This document shows, one piece after another, positions 43,211 through 51,434 of a stretch of 64,000 bases of DNA (position 1 is its first letter; each line of letters begins with the position of its first letter). The notes under the pieces were generated by a model. That model was not told the origin of the DNA. It saw only the letters and a program-made list of their open reading frames with translations, and made no database searches. This stretch comes from Clostridia bacterium (GTDB lineage Bacteria > Bacillota > Clostridia > TANB77 > CAG-508): contig CAAEUE010000019.1 in assembly GCA_900759015.1 (NCBI GenBank), forward strand, positions 62,001-126,000. Direction: 5' to 3'. The translations under genes were made by a program, and so were the position numbers.

Positions 43211-43798
43211 TTATTCTGCTAGCTCAAATCTAATATTTACACTGCCACTTCCAAGCTCAGCAATAAACTCATCCACATTATCTACTTTTCCTAAGTTTGT
43301 ATAACTATATGAATTTCTAAAATCATCGTAAAATACTACTAAACAATTATTTCCATATAATTTAATATCACCTGCGTTTATCATTCTTGGAACACTGCTA
43401 TTTGTAGTTAAACTTGAGTTTAAATAATTATATTTTTCATTTGAATGTAAATCACTCATATTTAATGCCATTGGAAACATTGATGTCAAAGCTCTTGTTG
43501 TTTCATTATTTTCTAAAGTTGCACTAAATGTTTTATTGTTTACTATTAAATTTATCTTTATTTCTTCATTATTCATAGTGTTCATCTCCTCGTTTAAAAT
43601 ATTTGTATTTTCTGTAATATTCTCTACACTTTCATTAGTAGTCGTTATTTCATTCTCTACATTGTTTGTTTCCTCATTTACATTATCATTCATACTTGTT
43701 AGCTCATTTGCTGTCTTATTATTAGACATACTAAATAATGAAATTATAACAATTACTATAATTAATATAAAAATGGGAATTAATATTTTTTTAGCCAT
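43211..43798 (-). CDS. membrane-anchored cyclophilin-like fold protein
   Basis: 195 residues with an anchor at about 5-24, a long Asn/Thr/Glu-rich linker to about 75, and the same cyclophilin-like domain as 25113-25682 (INLIVNNKTFSATLENNETTRALTSMFPMALNMSDLHSNEKY, GDIKLYGNNCLVVFYDDFRNSYSYTNLGKV). It should face outside the membrane. Located between the lipoprotein-like aldo/keto reductase (15 nt) and DUF3737 genes. Confidence 0.8.
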   Translation of the reverse strand: MAKKILIPIFILIIVIVIISLFSMSNNKTANELTSMNDNVNEETNNVENEITTTNESVENITENTNILNEEMNTMNNEEIKINLIVNNKTFSATLENNETTRALTSMFPMALNMSDLHSNEKYNYLNSSLTTNSSVPRMINAGDIKLYGNNCLVVFYDDFRNSYSYTNLGKVDNVDEFIAELGSGSVNIRFELAE

Positions 43799-43813
43799 TT
43801 CTTCTCCTTTCTA

Positions 43814-44761
43814 TTAATACCAATCATGTTTTTCATCACGGTTAAGTTCTTCTATTTTTTGCATTTCTTCATCAGTTAATTCAAAATCATAAATATCAGT
43901 ATTTTCTTTAATATGTTCTGGATTACTTGAACCTGGAATTACTAACACTCCTCTTTGCAAGTTCCATCTTAATATTACTTGTGCAGATGTTACATTATGA
44001 GCATTTGCTATTTCTACAATTGTCTTATCATTTAATAGCTCACTTGTATGACCTCTACCACCAAATGGATACCAACCTTGAACTACAATACCTTTACTTT
44101 GAATATATGGCACTACATCTAATTCTTGATAATATGGATGAATCTCATTTTGAACAAGAGCAGGTGTTGTTTCTACCTGTGGTAAAAATTCTTCTAATTC
44201 TTCAATATACCAATTTGAAAGACCAATTGAATGAATTTTTCCTTGCTTCGCATATTCTTCCATTGCTTTATATGCATTTACATCATTAGTTCCTGGATGG
44301 TGCAATAACATCATATCTATATATCCTATATCTAATTTATCTAATGCCATTTCAATTGCTTCTTCTGAATTGTCAAATTGACTTGGATATATTTTTGTAA
44401 TAACAAATATTTCTTCTCTTGGAATACCTGAATCTCTAATTGCTCTTCCTACTTCTTCTTCATTATTGTACATATATGCTGTATCAATTAATCTTACTCC
44501 AGAGTTTAATGCACTTGTTATAGAATTGTAACAAGTCTCTCCTGTTAAACTATATGTTCCTATTCCATTTAATGGCATTTCATAACCACTATTTAATGTT
44601 ACAGTTCTAGTTTCAAAATTAAATTCTCTTGGAGTTGTATCATAATTTGTATTTTGTAATTCCATCTCATTACCAACCTCACTTTCTGTTTTTCTTTGGT
44701 AAATTAAACAGCCAATAATCACTAAAATTATTAAAATAACAATAAGTATTATTTTTTTCAT
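43814..44761 (-). CDS. exported, probably lipid-anchored aldo/keto reductase
   Basis: 315 residues. An N-terminal hydrophobic segment ends ILVIIGC (residues 13-18), a plausible lipobox, followed by a polar linker. From about 50 it is a full AKR barrel of the diketogluconate reductase type: MPLNGIGTYSL, RLIDTAYMYNNEEEVGRAI (Asp, Tyr), VITKIYPSQFD (Lys), MMLLHHPG (His), VIPGSSNPEHIKEN. AKRs need NAD(P)H and are normally cytosolic, so an outside location is surprising. First enzyme gene of the LysR-controlled cluster. Confidence 0.88.
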   Translation of the reverse strand: MKKIILIVILIILVIIGCLIYQRKTESEVGNEMELQNTNYDTTPREFNFETRTVTLNSGYEMPLNGIGTYSLTGETCYNSITSALNSGVRLIDTAYMYNNEEEVGRAIRDSGIPREEIFVITKIYPSQFDNSEEAIEMALDKLDIGYIDMMLLHHPGTNDVNAYKAMEEYAKQGKIHSIGLSNWYIEELEEFLPQVETTPALVQNEIHPYYQELDVVPYIQSKGIVVQGWYPFGGRGHTSELLNDKTIVEIANAHNVTSAQVILRWNLQRGVLVIPGSSNPEHIKENTDIYDFELTDEEMQKIEELNRDEKHDWY

Positions 44762-44785
44762 AATTACCTCCTTTCTTATAAGAAA

Positions 44786-45025
44786 TTAATTTTCTTTTTT
44801 TAGAGCTACTATTAAATAATCTAAAATATCTATCTCTTTTTGATTTTTATGTATTGTTTTTAATAGAGATTCTCTATGTTTTCTAAGTAACTCATATATT
44901 TTCTCGAATTTGTTTTGTTCTAATAAAGAAAGGAATTCGTCTATTAGCTTTTTATTACAGCCTGCGTCATGTAGACTTTCCATTAAACTCACTTTTTTAT
45001 TTGCATCATAAATCAATCTCATCAC
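44786..45025 (-). CDS. small helical protein similar to the tail of MerR regulators
   Basis: 79 residues, all helical (LMESLHDAGCNKKLIDEFLSLLEQNKFEKIYELLRKHRESLLKTIHKNQKEIDILDYLIVALKK). It resembles the C-terminal coiled region of MerR-family proteins but lacks a DNA-binding domain. Start may be the GTG at 45025 or the ATG at 45022. It is the first gene after the promoter shared with LysR and 24 nt ahead of the aldo/keto reductase gene, so it may be a regulatory or sensor peptide. Confidence 0.65.
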   Translation of the reverse strand: MMRLIYDANKKVSLMESLHDAGCNKKLIDEFLSLLEQNKFEKIYELLRKHRESLLKTIHKNQKEIDILDYLIVALKKEN

Positions 45026-45036
45026 CTTCTAGATAT

Positions 45037-45079
45037 ATTATAAATATACTTTTTCAAAATAGCCAATACTTATTTTGAA
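45037..45079. promoter_or_regulatory. LysR operator and divergent promoter
   Basis: TTCAAAATA (45053-45061) and TATTTTGAA (45071-45079) form a perfect 9-bp inverted repeat. The minus-strand -35 TTGGCT (45061-45066) is inside it, with -10 TATAAT at 45037-45042, spacer 18. The plus-strand lysR promoter is close by (TAGTCA 45090-45095, TATAAT 45114-45119). Confidence 0.65.
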
Positions 45080-45161
45080 TAGTTTATCATAGTCAAAAAG
45101 CATGGTAATATGATATAATATTATCGATGAAATTATGTTCAATATTTTTAGGAGGATATTT

Positions 45162-46028
45162 ATGGAACTTAGAGTATTAAGATATTTTTTAGAAGTTGCA
45201 AGAGAAGAAAATATTACTGCTGCAGCCGAAAGTTTGCATATAACTCAGCCAACTCTTTCTAAACAACTTATGGATTTAGAATATGAACTTGGTAAAAAAT
45301 TATTTATTAGAGGTAAACGAAGAATTACTTTAACAGAAGATGGCATGCTTCTTAGAAAAAGAGCTAGTGAAATAATTGAATTAGTTGAAAAAACTGAAAC
45401 AGAATTACAAAAAAATGATGAACTTGTAGTTGGTGATATTTATATCGGTGCTGCTGAAACAGATGGAATAAAATTAATTGCTAAACTATGTAAAAATTTG
45501 CAAGATAAATATCCAAATATTCATTATCATCTTTTTAGTGGTAATAGTGAAGATGTTTTAGAAAAATTAGATAAAGGTCTTATTGATTTTGCAATTTTGT
45601 TTGAGCCATCAGATTTTAAAAAATACAATCATATAAAATTACCAGTATATAATAATTGGGGACTTTTAACAAAAAAAGATAATCCTTTAGCAAAGCTTGA
45701 ATATATAAAACCTAAAGACCTTTTAAATATTCCATTAATTTTTTCTAAACAAGCTTTAGATAATAATGAACTTACAGGTTGGTTTGGTCATAATGTTGAA
45801 AAATTAAATATTGTTGCGACATATAATTTAATATATAATGCTTCTTTCTTTGTAGAAGAAGGCTTTGGAAGTGCATTAACTTTAGATAATTTAGTAAATA
45901 ATCCAAATCTATGTTTTAAACCTCTCGAGCCTAATTTAAAGTCTAATTTGGTAATGGCATGGAAAAAATATCAAGTATTTTCTAAAGCTTCACAAATATT
46001 TTTGGATGAATTGCAAAAAGAACTTTAA
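45162..46028 (+). CDS. LysR family transcription regulator
   Basis: 288 residues. The HTH is classic: LRVLRYFLEVAREENITAAAESLHITQPTLSKQLMDLEYELGKKLFIRGKRRITLTEDG. The effector domain starts near 90 with GDIYIGAAETDGIKLIA. GGAGG precedes the ATG at 45162; the frame opens earlier at 45135. Divergent from the redox cluster 45025-40724, which it probably activates. Confidence 0.93.
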   Translation: MELRVLRYFLEVAREENITAAAESLHITQPTLSKQLMDLEYELGKKLFIRGKRRITLTEDGMLLRKRASEIIELVEKTETELQKNDELVVGDIYIGAAETDGIKLIAKLCKNLQDKYPNIHYHLFSGNSEDVLEKLDKGLIDFAILFEPSDFKKYNHIKLPVYNNWGLLTKKDNPLAKLEYIKPKDLLNIPLIFSKQALDNNELTGWFGHNVEKLNIVATYNLIYNASFFVEEGFGSALTLDNLVNNPNLCFKPLEPNLKSNLVMAWKKYQVFSKASQIFLDELQKEL

Positions 46029-46050
46029 GATTATCTTAAAGTTCTTTTTA
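46016..46050. terminator. bidirectional terminator after lysR
   Basis: AAAAAGAACTTTAAGAT pairs with ATCTTAAAGTTCTTTTT; it overlaps the ends of the convergent genes. Confidence 0.85.
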
Positions 46051-46536
46051 TACTGTGGCATTAGTAGTTTTTAATTGATTTTTGAATATCAATCTAAATA
46101 GATTTCTAACAGCAGGCCCAACAATTAATATTTGTAAAGGAAATGCCATTATAAAGTTTTTACATACTAAAACTATCCAATTACATATAATATTACTATT
46201 TATTAGATTTTGTGTTAATAAAGCATAAATACTCATTAATGAAACCATAACACAAACTGTAAAAGTTTGTATTGAAAGAATTATAAACATTTTGTTATCT
46301 TCTTTGGGATTTACAATTCTAAATGCTAGTTTCTTTGCAATAGGACTCGCCACAAAATATGCCAATATAAATACAATTATAAACTCTACTGGAAATTCTT
46401 TTAATGCAATTAAAAAAGTTCCATTAACAAGTCCTTCTGATGAATTTATTGCAATATTATATACAATCATAAAATATGCCATTAAAATTACAGTCATTAA
46501 TGTAAAAATAAAATTCTGAAATTTAGTTTTAGGCAT
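46048..46536 (-). CDS. DUF2798 family membrane protein
   Basis: 162 residues with four hydrophobic helices (about 7-28, 47-66, 84-104, 122-144) and the pattern FQNFIFTLMTVILMAYFMIVYN and FPVEFIIVFILAYFVASPIAKKLAFRIV, typical of DUF2798 proteins. Function unknown. Preceded by two adjoining hairpins that could form an attenuator. Confidence 0.8.
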   Translation of the reverse strand: MPKTKFQNFIFTLMTVILMAYFMIVYNIAINSSEGLVNGTFLIALKEFPVEFIIVFILAYFVASPIAKKLAFRIVNPKEDNKMFIILSIQTFTVCVMVSLMSIYALLTQNLINSNIICNWIVLVCKNFIMAFPLQILIVGPAVRNLFRLIFKNQLKTTNATV

Positions 46537-46568
46537 TATACCTCCTCCTTTCTTGTATAAAAGTTTTC

Positions 46569-46623
46569 GGTATTTTCTGCTTTAACGCAAAAAAATACCA
46601 TCTAGTCGCAGACATAGACTAGA
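46569..46623 (-). terminator. two adjacent hairpins between the lipid kinase and DUF2798 genes
   Basis: Read on the minus strand, TCTAGTC / GACTAGA (46601-46607 and 46617-46623) is followed 4 nt later by TTTTTTT. That T-run is itself inside a second stem GGTATTTT / AAAATACC (46569-46576 and 46592-46599). The first hairpin looks like a terminator; the second could compete for its T-tract or act as a leader structure. Confidence 0.5.
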
Positions 46624-46689
46624 CAGCATTTAATGTCTTTATTATTTTAGTACAAAATTTATCTTTTTTCAACATTAATATCAAAATAA

Positions 46690-47613
46690 TTATGAAAGTG
46701 AAGTAAAATCAATTTTTTTATTTAATGTTGGCACAAGATATTCTACATTTTGTTTTTTAACATGAATTCTTATATCTTTTTTACCGCCACCATACTCACC
46801 ATCTATCGAAAGCTCTATAGGTTTATTGCATTTTATTTCTAGATTTGATGTTTGGATATAATATATACACTCATCTTCTAGTTTTCCTTGTAGTACCTTT
46901 AATATTATTCTTAGCATTTGTAAAAAATTTTTAGGTTTTTTTACAAAAACAGCTTCAAACTTTCCGTCATCAACTTCTATAGATTTATTTTTAAACAAGT
47001 CAAAACCACCAATATATTTAGAATTACTTATACTTCCATAAATAAATTCATCTTCTATTCTAGTTGTATCTGATTGAATCTGTAATTTATATGTTTTATG
47101 ATTAAATATTTCTTTTATTCCATAAAGTACATATGCGAATCTTCCAAGCTTTTGTTTTAACTTGATTCTTGTTTTATACGATGATTCAGAAAACAATCCA
47201 AATGCTACAACATAATTAAATACTCTATCATTTATCATTCCTAAGTCGATTTTTCTTGAACAATATTTGTTTATATTTTTTGATATATGTAATTTATCAA
47301 AAGAAATATTTATGCTATGAGCAAAATCATTTGTAGTACCTGTTGGTATATATCCAATAGGTACTTTTAAATTTTCATACTCAACTTCTTGTATAGCTTG
47401 ATTTAATGTTCCGTCTCCTCCACATATTAGAATCATGTCAAAATCTTCTTTAGAACCTTTTATAATACTTCCTGCACCATTTTCAGTAGATGTATATTTT
47501 ATTTCGGTCTGAAAATCAGATTTTTTAAAATTTTCTTTAATTCTTGGTATATATTTTTTTATATTATTTTTCCCTGATACTGGATTTACTATTATTAATA
47601 CTTTATGGTTCAT
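46690..47613 (-). CDS. diacylglycerol/lipid kinase, YegS/DgkB family
   Basis: 307 residues. KVLIIVNPVSGKNNIKKYIPRI at the start, LICGGDGTLNQAIQEV (ATP site) at about 80, GYIPTGTTNDFAHSI, and a C-terminal beta-sandwich with NKSIEVDDGKFEAVFV and ELSIDGEYGG are family hallmarks. It phosphorylates diacylglycerol or a related lipid in phospholipid turnover. Follows the J-domain operon by 34 nt, probably co-transcribed. Confidence 0.92.
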   Translation of the reverse strand: MNHKVLIIVNPVSGKNNIKKYIPRIKENFKKSDFQTEIKYTSTENGAGSIIKGSKEDFDMILICGGDGTLNQAIQEVEYENLKVPIGYIPTGTTNDFAHSINISFDKLHISKNINKYCSRKIDLGMINDRVFNYVVAFGLFSESSYKTRIKLKQKLGRFAYVLYGIKEIFNHKTYKLQIQSDTTRIEDEFIYGSISNSKYIGGFDLFKNKSIEVDDGKFEAVFVKKPKNFLQMLRIILKVLQGKLEDECIYYIQTSNLEIKCNKPIELSIDGEYGGGKKDIRIHVKKQNVEYLVPTLNKKIDFTSLS

Positions 47614-47647
47614 TTAACTTTACATTCCTTTTTTATATAATTAATTT

Positions 47648-48055
47648 TTACATACATCTTACATCAAAATCTTTTTTACAAGAAGGACATGTACAAACAT
47701 GCTTACCTTTCTTTTTTGGTAATCTGATTTCCGCTTTACAATTAGGACATTTTCTGTATATATGTGTTTTTCTATCATTCCATTTTCTTTTTTGAAGTTT
47801 TAGTTTACCTTTAACTTTGTCCCTTATTTTTATATATTTAGCATTTTCACTTTGCCTTTTATAAATGTTGCGTGAAAGTGCTCTAAACATCATATAAAAA
47901 CATATTAATATTTCTAATAAATATATAATTGGATTTCGTACAACTATACTTAAAATAGCAATAATCCAAAATATAATAAATAAAAACTTATATAATTCAT
48001 CTATTCCATATCTACCTTGCAAAAAATAGGCTATTTTATACATAAATTTTTTCAA
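47648..48055 (-). CDS. membrane protein with C-terminal zinc ribbon
   Basis: 135 residues. Two hydrophobic segments (about 20-40 and 42-62) are followed by a basic region and a zinc ribbon CPNCKAEIRLPKKKGKHVCTCPSCKKDFDVRC (CPNC and CPSC pairs). The frame is open to 48100, but GGAGG stands 8 nt before a TTG at 48055, which also avoids overlap with the J-domain gene. Together with the two genes upstream it forms a small conserved-looking set. Confidence 0.75.
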   Translation of the reverse strand: MKKFMYKIAYFLQGRYGIDELYKFLFIIFWIIAILSIVVRNPIIYLLEILICFYMMFRALSRNIYKRQSENAKYIKIRDKVKGKLKLQKRKWNDRKTHIYRKCPNCKAEIRLPKKKGKHVCTCPSCKKDFDVRCM

Positions 48056-48069
48056 TACACATTCCTCCT

Positions 48070-48669
48070 TTAACAAATAAATCTTGGACCACAACAACAA
48101 TTACATATTGTATCTGCCAAACACCACCAAAAGCATATATTGTCCATATTAAATGGCCTTCCATAGGCTCTGCTTTGCTCTCTATATACATTTCCTCCAC
48201 CTTGCAATTGTTGCAACAATTCTTGATATCTTAAATTATTAGGCTCCATTTGAACAGCCATTCTTGCATGGTTTAATGCTGTTATTCTATTACCTGTATA
48301 ATAATTTGCAATACTACTTAAGTAATACCACTCAGCAGTTTTATCTTGAATTTCTGAAAGTACTCTAAGAGCTTCCCTATACATCCCAGTTTGTATAAAA
48401 TGGCTTGCTACTTGATAAAGATTTGTGCTTCCACTATTATTACTATATGAATTATTTTGTCCCCCAGAATAGCCACTATTTTGATTTACAGTACCATTTT
48501 TTATTTGATCATATGCTTCATTTATTTCTCTCATTTTCTTTGCTGCTTCTTCATCTCCTGGATGTAAATCTGGATGATATTTTTTTACTAATTTTCTGTA
48601 TGCTTTTGTAACCTCTTCATCTGTTGCCCCATATGATAGTCCCAATACTTCGTAAGGATTTTGTATCAT
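48070..48669 (-). CDS. J-domain (DnaJ-like) protein with Cys-rich tail
   Basis: 199 residues. The J-domain (NPYEVLGLSYGATDEEVTKAYRKLVKKYHPDLHPGDEEAAKKMREINEAYDQIKNG, HPD motif near 32) is followed by an Asn/Ser/Gly-rich linker, a helical repeat (VASHFIQTGMYREALRVLSEI and YYLSSIANYYTGNRITALNHARMA, TPR-like), and a tail with six cysteines (ICFWWCLADTICNCCCGP). It would recruit an Hsp70 to a client; the tail may bind metal or membrane. It abuts the DUF5685 gene. Confidence 0.88.
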   Translation of the reverse strand: MIQNPYEVLGLSYGATDEEVTKAYRKLVKKYHPDLHPGDEEAAKKMREINEAYDQIKNGTVNQNSGYSGGQNNSYSNNSGSTNLYQVASHFIQTGMYREALRVLSEIQDKTAEWYYLSSIANYYTGNRITALNHARMAVQMEPNNLRYQELLQQLQGGGNVYREQSRAYGRPFNMDNICFWWCLADTICNCCCGPRFIC

Positions 48670-49473
48670 CTATTTTTCTCCCTTCTTTTTATGTATTTCA
48701 TATTTTGTCCATATACCTGAATATAGAATGTTTTCAATTATTTTATTTGAAATATTTAGCTCCTTATATTTTTCTACACAATCTGCTAAAAGTAAATTAA
48801 GCATATCATCAAATTCTGTTTTTGAATTTGTAATTAGCGGGTTATACCTCTTCTTTTTTATATCTTTTTCAAAATCTATACAAGCATCTAAAATGTATAT
48901 AAACTTTCCTAATGAGTCTCCAAAATTTCTTAATTTTTCTTCGTGTTCGTCTTCATATGGTGCAAATATTTCTCCAAATAATTTACCACAGCATTGTGCT
49001 GATAAATCAGGATTTATAATATTTTCGGTTTCTAAATTGTTTAATTCTTTTAAACTATTCTGCACAATTTCAGCTTTCTTAGGATATTTCTTACAGATTT
49101 TTTTAAAACTCTTTTTTATTAATTTTGCATAGCAATTAGCAAATACATTTTTATCATCTTGCCAATCATCAAGCAGATTATAATAAGCTAATAAGATATT
49201 CATATCTGCTACATAGTCTACAAATTTACCATTAATATAAGTATGTTTATTTACAGGATGCATCATACATCTACATTCTAATTTTTCGTTATTTTCTTTA
49301 TAAACTTCATTAAGTAATACAATCAAAAAAGTCATATCATAGTTTAATGTAAATCTGCTTATGTTTTTATGTTCTTTTTGTAAAGATTTACATAGACCGC
49401 AGTAACATTCTCTATAATATCTTTTATCTGTATCTTCTAATAAATTAGGATTTGTGACTATATTGCCAAGCAT
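48670..49473 (-). CDS. DUF5685 family protein
   Basis: 267 residues, all-helical. N-terminal cysteines in YRECYCGLCKSL and ECRCMMHPVNKH, then YYNLLDDWQDDKN at about 100-112 and LDACIDFEKDIKKKRYNPL near 210-228. The two Asp-rich motifs are spaced as in head-to-head prenyl synthases (second motif like the NILRDxxEDxRRGR segment of phytoene synthase), so an isoprenoid-synthase-like fold is possible. This is inference. GGAGGAATAAA fixes the ATG at 49473; the frame is open to 49536. Confidence 0.78.
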   Translation of the reverse strand: MLGNIVTNPNLLEDTDKRYYRECYCGLCKSLQKEHKNISRFTLNYDMTFLIVLLNEVYKENNEKLECRCMMHPVNKHTYINGKFVDYVADMNILLAYYNLLDDWQDDKNVFANCYAKLIKKSFKKICKKYPKKAEIVQNSLKELNNLETENIINPDLSAQCCGKLFGEIFAPYEDEHEEKLRNFGDSLGKFIYILDACIDFEKDIKKKRYNPLITNSKTEFDDMLNLLLADCVEKYKELNISNKIIENILYSGIWTKYEIHKKKGEK

Positions 49474-49575
49474 TTTATTCCTCCATTTTAGTAAACTTAT
49501 AAAATATAGTTTATTATTTTTCTTTACTAAAATCAACAGCTATGGCTAATATTTCACGTAAGTTTCACATATTAA

Positions 49576-49609
49576 TAAAAACGAGACCTACCATTCTAGT
49601 AAGTCTCGT
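49576..49609 (-). terminator. terminator of the sigma factor/DUF4179 operon
   Basis: ACGAGAC / GTCTCGT (49581-49587, 49603-49609) plus inner pairs, followed by TTTTT on the minus strand. Confidence 0.8.
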
Positions 49610-49626
49610 ACTTTATTCATCTTTCA

Positions 49627-50697
49627 TTATTCTTCTTTTTCCAACTCTATAACAACTTCTTCACCAGTTGTTTTAAACAAATGCACTTTTAACGTATCTG
49701 TTGCATCATAATTTGTTAAATTAAAAGTATTATAGTATGTTAATGTTCCATCTTCTTTAACGCTTATTTCTCCATCTCCATCAGATCTATGTGCAGGATA
49801 ATATTTAGTTCCATCAGATGTTTCCACATACTCTTTTTCACTCCACGCAATGTCTTTGCAATTATCTAAATATATTCTAAAAGCTGTATTTGAGACTTTA
49901 GCACTCTCAAATTTATAATTTTTATCACTAATAGAAACAAGCTTATAGTCTATAATATTTGACTTAGACATTTTAGTAGGTACATCTATTTCGTAACTCC
50001 ATTCACCATTATAAATAATAGATTTTTCTTCTCCGTTCTCCCAATATTTATTTCTTATTTTATTAAATGTTACTATTAATTTTTTAGATTCAGGAAATTC
50101 TTTTTCATTACCTGTAGCAGTTAAATAAAATTTTAGGTCGTGTTCATCTATTTTCTCACTTGCTTGACTATATCCACCAGTATAACTCTCATAATTTGCT
50201 TTTGCTTCTTCCTCTGTTTCATATAATGATGTCATTTCTTCTGATTCTAGTTCTCTTGTTGCAAAGACTTTTTCATTATTTTCATTTACTACCTTCAAGT
50301 CCATTATATCTATTTTTCCTTCTTTTGATAGCATATTTGACAAATTATAAATTTTATCAAATTTTATATTTATAGTTATGTCAAAATTATAGTCATCTAG
50401 TAAAAAAGATTCTATATTTGCGCTAATACCATTAGCTTCTTTATATTCTGTATTTACATCACTATAATATGCATTATTAATAGCTGTTTGGACTCCATCA
50501 CTACTATTTTTTCCAAACTTATTAATAATTTGAGTTGTAGCAAATACTACTCCTGTCATAGAAAGTGCAGCACATGCAGCTATTCCAATTTTTTTAATAA
50601 TATTAAATTTATTTTTATTCATAACTATATCCTCCTCTTTTACATTGGATATAGCTATTTTTAATTTTACTTTTTCTAAAATTTTATAATTATCCAT
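49627..50697 (-). CDS. DUF4179 domain membrane protein, probable anti-sigma factor
   Basis: 356 residues. A short cytosolic N-terminus (MDNYKILEKVKLKIAISN) is followed by a membrane helix at about 36-52 and a large external domain with the DUF4179 beginning DGVQTAINNAYYSDVNTEYKEANGISANIESFLLDDYNFDITINIKFD. Such proteins are encoded directly after sigma factors and hold them at the membrane. A second ATG at 50622 follows a strong GGAGG and could give a form lacking the cytosolic part. One nt after the sigma gene. Confidence 0.87.
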   Translation of the reverse strand: MDNYKILEKVKLKIAISNVKEEDIVMNKNKFNIIKKIGIAACAALSMTGVVFATTQIINKFGKNSSDGVQTAINNAYYSDVNTEYKEANGISANIESFLLDDYNFDITINIKFDKIYNLSNMLSKEGKIDIMDLKVVNENNEKVFATRELESEEMTSLYETEEEAKANYESYTGGYSQASEKIDEHDLKFYLTATGNEKEFPESKKLIVTFNKIRNKYWENGEEKSIIYNGEWSYEIDVPTKMSKSNIIDYKLVSISDKNYKFESAKVSNTAFRIYLDNCKDIAWSEKEYVETSDGTKYYPAHRSDGDGEISVKEDGTLTYYNTFNLTNYDATDTLKVHLFKTTGEEVVIELEKEE

Positions 50698-50698
50698 A

Positions 50699-51226
50699 TT
50701 ATCTAACCTCTTTCTTTATTTTATTTCTAATTCTGTATAGCCTTTGCTTTACACTAAATTCAGAAATATTATGTTCTATAGCTATATCCTTAATTGATTT
50801 AGAAGAATAATAAAAATCTAAAAATATTGTTTTATCAATTTCTTTCATGTTTTCTAGTTTCTTTTCTATATTCCTAATTTCTTGTATCTCAGTATCAAGA
50901 AAATCAATTTTATCATAACTATACAAACTATTTTCATAATCAGAAATATCTACATCAATTTTAATTTTTCTTAAATATTCTTTTACCAAGTTTCTTGTTA
51001 TTCCCGCAATATACGAACTTAAATTTTTGTTAATATCTAATTTGTGTTTATTTTTCCATAGTATAAAAAACACTTCAGAAATAATCTCTTCTTTATCTTC
51101 GTTACTTAAAGCACTTGCCATGTTATTTATAATAGTGGCTATATAAGATGAATATTCATTTATTATTTTTTCTAAATCAAGTTCATTATTTTTTATATAT
51201 TGTTTTATTTCTTTATCTTTGCTCAC
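50699..51226 (-). CDS. sigma-70 family RNA polymerase sigma factor (ECF-like)
   Basis: 175 residues: region 2 at about 20-90 (SYIATIINNMASALSNEDKEEIISEVFFILWKNKHKLD) and region 4 at about 125-170 (EKLENMKEIDKTIFLDFYYSSKSIKDIAIEHNISEFSVKQRLYRIRNKIKKEV). GTG start at 51226; the AAGGAG is 12 nt away, so initiation may be weak. Paired with the downstream DUF4179 anti-sigma candidate. Confidence 0.9.
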   Translation of the reverse strand: MSKDKEIKQYIKNNELDLEKIINEYSSYIATIINNMASALSNEDKEEIISEVFFILWKNKHKLDINKNLSSYIAGITRNLVKEYLRKIKIDVDISDYENSLYSYDKIDFLDTEIQEIRNIEKKLENMKEIDKTIFLDFYYSSKSIKDIAIEHNISEFSVKQRLYRIRNKIKKEVR

Positions 51227-51319
51227 TTTAGATCTAAACTCCTTTTTTACTTTAAGATATCTTACATCTTTATATTGATAATTTTATAAAAAAAGTAACA
51301 TTTTTATAATTATTTTGTC

Positions 51320-51354
51320 CAAAATAAAAGACCTACCATTTCTGGTAAGTCTTT
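51320..51354 (-). terminator. terminator of pheST
   Basis: AAAGACCTACCA pairs with TGGTAAGTCTTT and is followed by TTTTATTTTG on the minus strand. The stem is related to that at 49576-49609 (shared CTACCATT core). Confidence 0.8.
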
Positions 51355-51434
51355 ATAATTTAATATAGTTCTTTATTTTTAACATTCTATTTTATGTCCA
51401 CCAATTGAACTTTAAGCTCCGTCACTAAAGTTCA

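Noticed and set aside
46569..46623. Guanidine or fluoride riboswitch ahead of DUF2798
   Set aside because: None of the conserved sequence blocks of these classes is present; only simple stems can be seen.
48056..48100. Longer start of the zinc-ribbon gene at 48100
   Set aside because: It would overlap the J-domain gene and places the GGAGG inside the coding region; the TTG at 48055 fits the ribosome binding site.
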